NCBI GenBank assembly: GCA_964540165.1
Contig: CAZILU010000001.1
Coordinates: forward strand, 4,565 to 68,564
Direction: 5' to 3'
Source: Mariniphaga sp964540165
GTDB taxonomy: Bacteria; Bacteroidota; Bacteroidia; Bacteroidales; Prolixibacteraceae
Length of the DNA: 64,000 bases
Within the stretch, counting starts at the first letter, position 1. Every line of letters begins with the position of its first letter. A program made the translations under genes and the position numbers. Shown here piece after piece: positions 9,035 through 17,445 of the stretch. The notes under the pieces are model-generated. The model was given only the letters and a program-made list of their open reading frames with translations, ran no database searches and was not told where the DNA came from.

Positions 9035-11419
9035 ATGAAAACGCACTCATTTAATTCATTAATGATCCTCATAACCATATTATTGCCNNNNNNNNNNCAG
9101 ACCCACTGGTCTCCGGAACATGTCTTTTACGGTAAAGGGGGGAAACTGACCTATACACCCGATGAACAGGGCAATACCATTCCCGATTTCAGCCATGTTG
9201 GTTACCGGTTTGGTGATGAGCCAATTCCGGATATTCCCACCTTAATAGAAATTGAACCGGTAGAGGGCGACGATGGTGCCACCATCCAGGCAGCGATCAC
9301 TTCCTTAGCCGCCAAACCTCTTGATGCCAATGGATTTCGGGGCGCGGTACTCCTCAAAAAAGGTACTTATCAGGTTTCGGGCCAGATCAAAATCGGAGTC
9401 AGCGGAATTGTTCTGCGCGGGGAGGGAGATACCGATGAGGGAACGGTGATCATCGCCACAGGCACCGACGACAGAGAACTGATCAGGGTCGACAACGGAG
9501 CATCCCGAAGTGTACTGTCGGCCACCCGGGTATCCATCAACGAAAGCTATGTACCCATCGGGAGAAAATATGTCATCGTAGCAAACGGTTCCTCTTTTTC
9601 TGCCGGCGATCAGATCGTGCTATATCGTCCGGGAACCGCCCAATGGATTACCGACATTAAAATGGACCAGATTCCTCCCCGAAGCGATAATGGTTCTGTA
9701 TCTCAATGGAAAGCCTCCAGCTACTCCTTCTATTTCGAACGAATTCTTACCCGGGTCAGTGGCGATACCCTGTTCTTCAGAAATCCGGTGGTAATGGCCT
9801 TGGATACTAAATACGGCGGTGGTGCCGTCTATAAATATACATTCAACCGGATAAAAAACATCGGCATCGAAGATCTCTGCCTGAAATCTTCCTATGTATC
9901 CGACACCGATGAAGCTCACTCCTGGACAGGCATCTCCATACGAAGCGCAGAACACGGATGGGTACGGAATGTAACCTCCTGGTACTTTGCATTCGGTTGT
10001 GTGCAATTAGAGCGAAACTCCAAATTTTTTACCGTAACCAATTGCCATGTGCGGGAACCAAAATCGACCATTTCCGGCAGCCGACGATACTCCTTTCAGA
10101 TCATCGGATCGCTCAACCTGGTAGCCAATTGTACTTCCGACGATGCCAGACACGACTACGCCACAAGCTCACAGGTTACCGGCCCTAATGTTTTTGTCAA
10201 CAGTACCGCAACAAAACCGCATGCTGATATAGGCCCCCACCACCGATGGGCCATGGGTACGCTCTATGATAAAATTATATCCGACGGTGAGATCAACGTT
10301 CAGGACCGCGACAATATGGGATCGGGTCATGGATGGGCCGGCGCCAACCAGGTGTTCTGGAATTGCAAAGGCTCTGCCTCTATCTGCCAAAGCCCTTGGG
10401 CATCAGCAAAAAATTACAACTTTGGCTTCATCGGAACAAAAAAAGCCGGAGCCAGGCCCGATCGTCCCGATGGAGAATGGGTTGGTCACAACGTTCCCGG
10501 TATCTTCCCATCCTCCCTGTATCAGGCTCAATTAGACGAACGACTGAATGGAACAACCATCTTCTCTGCCTATCCATACCTGATCGCTCTGAATGATACC
10601 TCCTTTCAATTGCAGTTCTCTCTGCCAATAAATCCGGAGCAAATAGCGACAGAGAACGTTGAGGTCACCCTTTCCGAATCGATGGCAAACTTCTCATACC
10701 GCCTGACCCAACAAGATGCCTATTCGGTTGTCATTACTTCAACCGATTTCAACAGACTCATGCCAAACACCACCATAACGGTAAAATTAAAAAATCTTTC
10801 CTCGGATGGCGGAGTGCCACTTACCGGTATTGATACTGTCACTCAATTAATTCCCAACCTGCCACCCGAAGTAACCGGTACATCAAAATATACCAATAAC
10901 ATCGATGGAACCGCAGAGGCCTCTTCAAATAAAACCGGCTTCATCTACCTGATTAAATATGCCCTTAAAATCACTACGATCGAGGAACTCGACTCCCTCG
11001 TGAATATCAACCAGGGAAGAAAAATCGCAGTAACGGAACCAAATACAGAGATGGTCATCTCCGCCACAGGGCTGCCCGGGGGGTATTATGAATTTTATGC
11101 CGTTGATGAAATGGGAAGAGTTTCAGCTCCTTCCAAAGCATTTATCTCCGTTACGCAAACCGGGCCTGTTACCGGACTGGAAGAGAGGCTGGTTCAAAAA
11201 CAATTTCATGTTTATCAAAAAAATCACCAGCTGATGATCAAACCGGAAAGCAACTTTACTTATAATATGGATATATTTACGATTACCGGACAATTAGTAT
11301 TTCAGGGCAAAGATCTGTACGGACCGGAAATTATCAATATCAATCGATCGGGAGACGTACTGATCATTCGAATGCAATCGGAAACCGGCCTTCAAATTCA
11401 GAAACTGGTTGTTAAATAG
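9035..11419 (+). CDS. Secreted beta-helix protein, tandem paralog 2 (contains assembly gap)
   Basis: About 794 aa, with the same architecture as the gene before it: signal peptide, YGKGGKLTYTPDEQG block, beta-helix with GPHHRWAMG, NVQDRDNMGSGHGWAGAN and FIGTKKAG, LDERLNG boundary, two beta-sandwich-like domains with LDSLVNINQGRK, and a C-terminal MDIFTITGQLVFQ..IQKLVVK sorting-like domain. Ten N (9088-9097) fall inside the signal peptide, so the exact N-terminus is unknown. The frame before and after the N-run agrees, but the gap length may be nominal. It starts 63 bases after paralog 1. The function is inferred only from fold and context. Confidence 0.78.
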   Translation: MKTHSFNSLMILITILLXXXXQTHWSPEHVFYGKGGKLTYTPDEQGNTIPDFSHVGYRFGDEPIPDIPTLIEIEPVEGDDGATIQAAITSLAAKPLDANGFRGAVLLKKGTYQVSGQIKIGVSGIVLRGEGDTDEGTVIIATGTDDRELIRVDNGASRSVLSATRVSINESYVPIGRKYVIVANGSSFSAGDQIVLYRPGTAQWITDIKMDQIPPRSDNGSVSQWKASSYSFYFERILTRVSGDTLFFRNPVVMALDTKYGGGAVYKYTFNRIKNIGIEDLCLKSSYVSDTDEAHSWTGISIRSAEHGWVRNVTSWYFAFGCVQLERNSKFFTVTNCHVREPKSTISGSRRYSFQIIGSLNLVANCTSDDARHDYATSSQVTGPNVFVNSTATKPHADIGPHHRWAMGTLYDKIISDGEINVQDRDNMGSGHGWAGANQVFWNCKGSASICQSPWASAKNYNFGFIGTKKAGARPDRPDGEWVGHNVPGIFPSSLYQAQLDERLNGTTIFSAYPYLIALNDTSFQLQFSLPINPEQIATENVEVTLSESMANFSYRLTQQDAYSVVITSTDFNRLMPNTTITVKLKNLSSDGGVPLTGIDTVTQLIPNLPPEVTGTSKYTNNIDGTAEASSNKTGFIYLIKYALKITTIEELDSLVNINQGRKIAVTEPNTEMVISATGLPGGYYEFYAVDEMGRVSAPSKAFISVTQTGPVTGLEERLVQKQFHVYQKNHQLMIKPESNFTYNMDIFTITGQLVFQGKDLYGPEIININRSGDVLIIRMQSETGLQIQKLVVK
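9088..9097. other. Assembly gap (10 N)
   Basis: A run of ten undetermined bases lies in the signal-peptide region of paralog 2. Ten N is often a placeholder, so the true distance between flanks may differ. A break inside a tandem family also raises the chance of a collapsed or missing copy. Confidence 1.
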
Positions 11420-11454
11420 AATACAAAAATCAATTTATATATACAGAACAACAA

Positions 11455-13845
11455 ATGAGGAGATCACACCAGTTAATCTATCGGTTATTAATCTTGTTTT
11501 TCCTTCCCCTAACTACATCAGCCCAGGAGGCCTGGTCGCCCGAACAGCTCTTTTACGGCAAAGGCGGTAAGCTGACCTATACGCCCGATGAACAGGGAAA
11601 TATCATTCCGGATTTCAGTCATGTAGGGTATCGGTATGGCGATGAACCAATCCCCGATATACCGGTGGTTGTAGAGGTTGAGCCTGTTGAAGGCGACGAT
11701 GGCGCCACCATTCAGGCAGCCATCAACTCCCTTAACAGCAAATCTTTAGATGCCAATGGATTTCGTGGGGCGGTTCTGTTGAAAAAGGGTACTTACCAGG
11801 TGGCCGGGCAGATAAAAATTGCCAACAGCGGCATTGTACTTCGTGGCGAGGGCGATACCGATGAGGGCACCATCATCATCGCCGAAGGTACCAGCCAGCG
11901 GGAATTGATAAAGATCGACAACGGATCATCGCGAAGCGTCATCTCCTCCAGCCGGGTATCTATCATAGAAGATTATGTGCCAATAGGACGTAAATTTGTG
12001 GTCGTTTCAAATGCTTCGGGCTTTGCCCAAGGCGACCAGATTGTTCTCTACCGACCGGGAACCACACAATGGATCAACGACCTGAAGATGAACCAGATAC
12101 CCCCGAGAAGCGATGGATTACCCGTCTCCCAATGGTCGCCTTCCAGTTACAATTTCTATTTTGAACGACTCGTAACGCGGGTAAATGGCGATACCATCTT
12201 TTTTCGAAATCCGGTGGTGATGGCCTTGGAAAAACAGTACGGTGGAGGCGCCGTATATAAATACAGTTTCAACCGTATCCAAAATATCGGCGTGGAAAAC
12301 CTCTGCTTAAAGTCAACGTACGCATATGAAACCGATGAGAATCACTCCTGGACAGGCATCGCCTTTCATAGTGTAGAAAACGGATGGGTACGCAACGTCA
12401 CCTCCTGGTATTTTTCCTTTGGCTGCGTTGACCTGAAAAAAAATGCCAAACTGATTACCGTCGAAAACTGCCATGTTCATGAGCCAAAATCGGTTATTAC
12501 CGGCTCAAGAAGGTACTCCTTCTACCTATCGGGCTCGCTCAATCTATTCAGAAACCTGACCTCGGATAACGCCCGCCATGATTATGCCTCCAATGCCTAT
12601 GTCACCGGCCCCAACGTATTCTCAACGGCTACAGCCACCAATACCCACGCCGATATCGGACCACACCACCGGTGGGCCATGGGAACCCTATACGAAAAAA
12701 TTGTTTCCGACGGAGAGATCAACGTCCAGGACCGCGGTAATATGGGCTCAGGTCATGGATGGGCAGGTGCAAACCAGGTATTCTGGAACTGCGAAGGATC
12801 GGCATCCGTATGCCAAAATCCATGGGTATCGGCAAAAAATTACAATTTTGGATTTATCGGACTTAAACGCGATGGAGCCAATTCAGGAAGACCCGATGGT
12901 GTATGGGCAGGCCATAACGTCCCTGGAATTTTCCCTGCTTCCCTCTACGAGGCACAGTTGGATGAGCGCCTGAATGGTACAACCCGGTTTATGGCTCTCT
13001 ACAACCTGATTCAGCAAAACGACACCTCTTTTCTGATGTCCTTTACCCTGCCACTGATGCCGGAACAGATCACCAACAGCAACTTTCAGGTGACCGGTAC
13101 CGTTGATATCGAATCCGAAGCATTCTCTGTGACACAAAAAGATGAATATTCTGTCATTATCACATCGTCAGAATTCAAAACCCTGCCCAATATGGCAAAA
13201 ATGGTGGTAAGAGCTACCAACCTGACATCTCAGGATGGAAAAACACTGCAGGGAATTACGTCGGCATCACTGGTTTTACCCGACAAAAGGCCGGTTGTTA
13301 CCGGTGAATCAAAATTTGTCAGCAACATTAACGGATCTCTGATGGCATCCTCCAGCAGACCAGGCACCATCTATTTTGTAAAATATAACCTCAAACTTAC
13401 ATCTCGCAAGGAACTCGACTCCCTGGTCAGTATCAACCAGGGACGAAAAGTGGAAGCCCCGGAGGCTAATATCCCCGTAACCATTTATACCAATGGGCTT
13501 CCTGGTGACTATTATCAATACTATTCCGTTGACGAATCAAATATGGTCTCTGCTCCTTCAACCAACTGGGCTGTTGTAACACCCGACGGACCGGCTACGG
13601 GATTGAATGCCTATGCCGTGGATTCCCCCATGACTATATACCAGGATCATGGAAAAATCGTCATTGATCCGAAAAATGAAGCATTTTACTCACTGGAAAT
13701 TTACACCATAACCGGACAATTACTCTACCAAAGAGGCAGATTAACAGGGGTACACACATGTCAGCCTGAAAATATCCAAAGTATACTTCTAATTAAAACA
13801 GAATCGAACTCCGGTGTTCAGGTGTTTAAACTCCTGACTAACTGA
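11455..13845 (+). CDS. Secreted beta-helix protein, tandem paralog 3 (T9SS cargo)
   Basis: Length is 796 aa with a signal peptide ending at TSAQ, then WSPEQLFYGKGGKLTYTPDE. The beta-helix contains the family blocks DIGPHHRWAMGTLYE, INVQDRGNMGSGHGWAGAN and KNYNFGFIG. After LDERLNG come two beta-sandwich-like domains (LDSLVSINQGRK, NGLPGDYYQYYSVDE) and a sorting-like C-terminus (LEIYTITGQLLYQ ... VFKLLTN). The N-terminal two thirds are closest to paralogs 2 and 4; the last third diverges more. It starts 35 bases after paralog 2, consistent with co-transcription. An extracellular polysaccharide-active enzyme is likely, with the exact reaction unknown. Confidence 0.8.
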   Translation: MRRSHQLIYRLLILFFLPLTTSAQEAWSPEQLFYGKGGKLTYTPDEQGNIIPDFSHVGYRYGDEPIPDIPVVVEVEPVEGDDGATIQAAINSLNSKSLDANGFRGAVLLKKGTYQVAGQIKIANSGIVLRGEGDTDEGTIIIAEGTSQRELIKIDNGSSRSVISSSRVSIIEDYVPIGRKFVVVSNASGFAQGDQIVLYRPGTTQWINDLKMNQIPPRSDGLPVSQWSPSSYNFYFERLVTRVNGDTIFFRNPVVMALEKQYGGGAVYKYSFNRIQNIGVENLCLKSTYAYETDENHSWTGIAFHSVENGWVRNVTSWYFSFGCVDLKKNAKLITVENCHVHEPKSVITGSRRYSFYLSGSLNLFRNLTSDNARHDYASNAYVTGPNVFSTATATNTHADIGPHHRWAMGTLYEKIVSDGEINVQDRGNMGSGHGWAGANQVFWNCEGSASVCQNPWVSAKNYNFGFIGLKRDGANSGRPDGVWAGHNVPGIFPASLYEAQLDERLNGTTRFMALYNLIQQNDTSFLMSFTLPLMPEQITNSNFQVTGTVDIESEAFSVTQKDEYSVIITSSEFKTLPNMAKMVVRATNLTSQDGKTLQGITSASLVLPDKRPVVTGESKFVSNINGSLMASSSRPGTIYFVKYNLKLTSRKELDSLVSINQGRKVEAPEANIPVTIYTNGLPGDYYQYYSVDESNMVSAPSTNWAVVTPDGPATGLNAYAVDSPMTIYQDHGKIVIDPKNEAFYSLEIYTITGQLLYQRGRLTGVHTCQPENIQSILLIKTESNSGVQVFKLLTN

Positions 13846-13886
13846 AAAAAGTAAACCAGTGTGTCTGAAACGAAAAAAATAGAGCG

Positions 13887-16295
13887 ATGGTAAAACGAAA
13901 CTTTATTGCAAAATTTTGCCTATGTTATATTGCCATATCGATCAGCACTCTGGCATTATGGTTCTCCGCAAATGCTCAGGAGACCTGGTCGCCCGGGCAT
14001 GTATATTACGGCAAAGGCGGCAAATTGACCTATACACCCGATGAACTGGGGAATATCATCCCCGACTTCAGTCATGTAGGATACCGCTATGGTGATGAAC
14101 CAATCCCCGATATTCCGGTCGTTGTGGAGGTAGAGCCGGTGGAGGGCGATGATGGGGCCACCATTCAGGCGGCCATCAACTCCCTATCCGGCAAATCCCC
14201 TGATAACCATGGTTTTCGCGGAGCCATTCTATTGAAAAAGGGCACCTACCAGGTAGCCGGCCAAATTTTAATCAATGTTAGCGGAGTCGTCCTTCGTGGC
14301 GAGGGGAACAGCAGCGATGGAACAGTCATTATAGCCGAAGGAACAGACCAGCGGTCATTAATTAAGGTTGATAACGGCACCATGCGAACCATTCATGAAT
14401 CATCCAGGGTTTCCATCATCGAACCGTATGTTCCTGTAGGTCGTAAATTTGTGGTCGTATCGGATGCAACCGGGTATGACGCAGGCGACCGGATTGTCCT
14501 ATACCGGCCAGGTACCACCCGATGGATCTCCGACCTGAAAATGGACCAGATTCCTCCACATTCCAGCGGAACACCAATCTATCAATGGAAACCTTCCGAT
14601 TACTCTTTCTATTTTGAGCGCCTGGTAACCAAGGTAAGCAACGATACCCTCTTCTTCCGTAATCCGGTAGTAATGGCCATGGAGTCAAACTACGGAGGGG
14701 GTTCGGTCTATAAGTATCACTTCAACCGGCTGGAGAATATTGGCATAGAAAATCTCTGCCTAAAATCGTCTTATGCCTTTGGAACCGATGAGGAGCATTC
14801 ATGGAGGGGCATCTTGTTTCAACAAGCTAAAAACGGATGGGTGCGAAATGTCAACTTCTGGCATTTTGCCTTCGGCGGTGTCGATCTGGGAAGAGACTCA
14901 AAACTGATTACCGTGGAGAATTGCAACCTGTTTGAGCCCAAATCATTGATTACCGGTTCCCGAAGATACTCTTTCTACCTGTCGGGCTCCCTCAACCTGT
15001 TTCGCAATCTCACTTCTGACAGCGCCCGTCACGACTATGCTTCAGATGGCGCAGTAACCGGCCCCAATGTCTTTTCAAATGCACTGGCTACCCATACGCA
15101 TGCCGACATCGGTCCTCATCACCGGTGGGCCATGGGCACCCTCTATGAAATGATTATCTCAGACGGAACCATCAACGTTCAGGACCGCGGTAATTCAGGC
15201 AGCGGCCACGGTTGGGCAGGAGCCAATACCGTTTTCTGGAACTGCAGAGCACTATCATCCATCTGCCAAAGCCCCTATGTCTCGGCAAAAAATTACAACT
15301 TCGGATTTATCGGAGGCAGAAATTTAGGAATGACGGGACGGCCTGATGGAGTCTGGGTGGGTCATAACAGACCCGGGATCTTTCCGGCTTCGCTCTATGA
15401 GGCTCAACTGGATGAACGACTGAATCAAACCACCCGCTTTTCTGCCTTCCCGTTTCTTACCCGATGGGATAACTCATCATTTCTGATGCAATTCTCTTTA
15501 CCGCTGATTCCCGATCAACTTAAAAACAGCAACTTCACCATCTCCGGTACCGTGCCTGTCGCACCGCATGAATTCTCTATCACCCCATACGAAGCGAATA
15601 GCGTAATCATCTCCTCTCCCAAATTTGTAAACCTCCCCGAAGTGGTAACCATTATTATTACGGCTAAAAACCTGACATCGGAAGAGGGAGTACCTCTCAA
15701 CGGAATTTCATCGGGAACTTATATCGTACCCGATCAGCGACCGGTAGTAAATGGCACCTCCATGTACGGCAATAATATCTCCGGTGAGGTAGAGGCTTCC
15801 TCCTCAAAACCAGGATCTATATACTTTGTCCGATATGGTTTAAATATTACATCACGGGCTGAACTCGATTCATTGGTCCTTATACACCAGGGAAGAAAAG
15901 TAGAAACAGAAGAGGCATATCTTGCCGTAACAATCTCAACCATCGGATTGACCGGTGGATACTATCAATATTATGCCGTTGATTTGGAAGGAAGGATCTC
16001 AAATCCCTCTTCCGCCTTCTCCTATATAGAACAGAAAGGACCGGTAGCTGCCACCGAATGGCCTGTCATTCAGGAACAGATGGAGGTTTACATTCAAAAC
16101 GGTGTCATGATAATCGATCCCGGAGAAGAGAACCTTCTCTCCATTGCGGTCTATTCCATCCGGGGCGAGATTCTGTACAGAGATAAGAACCTGCGGGGTG
16201 TCAGGGAAATTGACCTGCATGCTTCTCCGGGGATTTTTATCGTTCGAAAACAGACTCCCAATAAAATAGAGACAAAAAAAATTGTCATTAAATAG
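13887..16295 (+). CDS. Secreted beta-helix protein, tandem paralog 4 (T9SS cargo)
   Basis: Length is 802 aa and it is the last of the four copies. A signal peptide ends near FSANAQ, followed by WSPGHVYYGKGGKLTYTPDE. The helix core keeps DIGPHHRWAMG, INVQDRGNSGSGHGWAGAN and KNYNFGFIGG. The beta-sandwich region has LDSLVLIHQGRK (His where the others have Asn), and the C-terminus reads IAVYSIRGEILYRD..GIFIVRKQ..KKIVIK, the clearest T9SS type A-like end of the four. It starts 41 bases after paralog 3 and is followed by a 149-base gap before the next gene. Substrate and mechanism are not recognisable from sequence. Confidence 0.8.
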   Translation: MVKRNFIAKFCLCYIAISISTLALWFSANAQETWSPGHVYYGKGGKLTYTPDELGNIIPDFSHVGYRYGDEPIPDIPVVVEVEPVEGDDGATIQAAINSLSGKSPDNHGFRGAILLKKGTYQVAGQILINVSGVVLRGEGNSSDGTVIIAEGTDQRSLIKVDNGTMRTIHESSRVSIIEPYVPVGRKFVVVSDATGYDAGDRIVLYRPGTTRWISDLKMDQIPPHSSGTPIYQWKPSDYSFYFERLVTKVSNDTLFFRNPVVMAMESNYGGGSVYKYHFNRLENIGIENLCLKSSYAFGTDEEHSWRGILFQQAKNGWVRNVNFWHFAFGGVDLGRDSKLITVENCNLFEPKSLITGSRRYSFYLSGSLNLFRNLTSDSARHDYASDGAVTGPNVFSNALATHTHADIGPHHRWAMGTLYEMIISDGTINVQDRGNSGSGHGWAGANTVFWNCRALSSICQSPYVSAKNYNFGFIGGRNLGMTGRPDGVWVGHNRPGIFPASLYEAQLDERLNQTTRFSAFPFLTRWDNSSFLMQFSLPLIPDQLKNSNFTISGTVPVAPHEFSITPYEANSVIISSPKFVNLPEVVTIIITAKNLTSEEGVPLNGISSGTYIVPDQRPVVNGTSMYGNNISGEVEASSSKPGSIYFVRYGLNITSRAELDSLVLIHQGRKVETEEAYLAVTISTIGLTGGYYQYYAVDLEGRISNPSSAFSYIEQKGPVAATEWPVIQEQMEVYIQNGVMIIDPGEENLLSIAVYSIRGEILYRDKNLRGVREIDLHASPGIFIVRKQTPNKIETKKIVIK

Positions 16296-16444
16296 CCAAC
16301 AATAGCATTAAACCATTTATTTTGACATTGATTCATTTTTAAAAAAAGAGCCGGCAAAGTAAAACCAGACCGGGAGCCAGGATCGTCAGCGATTCCAGTC
16401 TCTCCATCGGGTAATTATTTCCGGCTTGTAAACCAATCTTTAAT

Positions 16445-17413
16445 ATGATGCAGTATCCGGTAAAAATCAGAAACACACCCTCTAACCATCTTCTAATCCT
16501 TTTATCATTGTTCATATTGCTGGCCATCTCCATTCCGGACAGCCAGGCAGGAGAGAGAAAAAAACCAAAACCGCTTGCTGTCGGGTATTCGGTCGGTTTC
16601 AATAAGATCACACCTGAAAAGATGAAAGATGCCCGCTCGGCAGGCTTAGAGTACATTGAAGTATCCGGAATGAACAGTCTGATCGGCGCTGACCATAAAC
16701 CGGTGCTCTCCGACGAAGAGGCTGCAGAAAAGTTCCGCCAGATAAAAGAGGCCACCGACCAGGCCGGAATAAAAATATGGTCTGTTCATATGCCTTACGG
16801 AAAACAGATCGATCTCTCCCTGGCCGATGAAAGCGCCAGATCGGAAGCGGTGGAATTGCACCGAAAGATCCTGGAATGGTGCGAACCGCTCGAACCCAAA
16901 ATTATTCTGTTTCATCCCAGCTGGCACCTGGGGCTCAATGAACGGGAGACCAGAGCCGATAAACTTATCCGATCAGCTAACGAGCTGTATCCCCAAATCA
17001 AACGCATGAAAGCAACGATGGTGATAGAAAATATGCTTGGGTATGAGCTCATACGCAGCGAGAGCCTGGAGACCCCGCTTTTCCGCACCGTTGAAGAGGC
17101 TGTTGCAATTATGGACCAAATGCCCCGTAACGTCTATGCAGCCATCGATATGAATCACATCAAATACCCCGAAAAATTGATCCGGGCTTTAGGGAAACGG
17201 TTAAAATCGGTACATATCGCCGATGGTGACGGAGAGAAAGAGTGTCACTACAATCCATGCTCCGGTAAAGGTGACAACAACTGGAATGCCATCCTGATCG
17301 AACTTGACAGAGCCGGCTTTCGGGGCCCTTTTATGTTTGAGTGTGCTTACGATAATGAAAAAGAGCTGACAGAATGTTACAACAACCTGTACAATCGTGC
17401 CTTTAACAATTAA
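16445..17413 (+). CDS. Secreted sugar isomerase/epimerase-like TIM barrel protein
   Basis: A 322-aa protein of the xylose isomerase-like TIM barrel family (PF01261). An N-terminal hydrophobic segment (about residues 16-31, LLILLSLFILLAIS) and a likely cleavage near SQAGE place it outside the cytoplasm, although cytosolic members are common in this family. Barrel blocks visible are GLEYIEVSG, IWSVHMPYG, IILFHPSW, MVIENMLG, YAAIDMNHI, LKSVHIADGDGE and GPFMFECAY, which supply the usual metal-ligand Glu, Asp and His residues. The start is either of two adjacent ATGs at 16445/16448. It lies between the beta-helix paralogs and two Tat-signal proteins, so a role in acting on released sugars is inferred. 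Confidence 0.8.
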   Translation: MMQYPVKIRNTPSNHLLILLSLFILLAISIPDSQAGERKKPKPLAVGYSVGFNKITPEKMKDARSAGLEYIEVSGMNSLIGADHKPVLSDEEAAEKFRQIKEATDQAGIKIWSVHMPYGKQIDLSLADESARSEAVELHRKILEWCEPLEPKIILFHPSWHLGLNERETRADKLIRSANELYPQIKRMKATMVIENMLGYELIRSESLETPLFRTVEEAVAIMDQMPRNVYAAIDMNHIKYPEKLIRALGKRLKSVHIADGDGEKECHYNPCSGKGDNNWNAILIELDRAGFRGPFMFECAYDNEKELTECYNNLYNRAFNN

Positions 17414-17445
17414 AAAAGAACTAAACCTTAAATACAAAGAGACGC

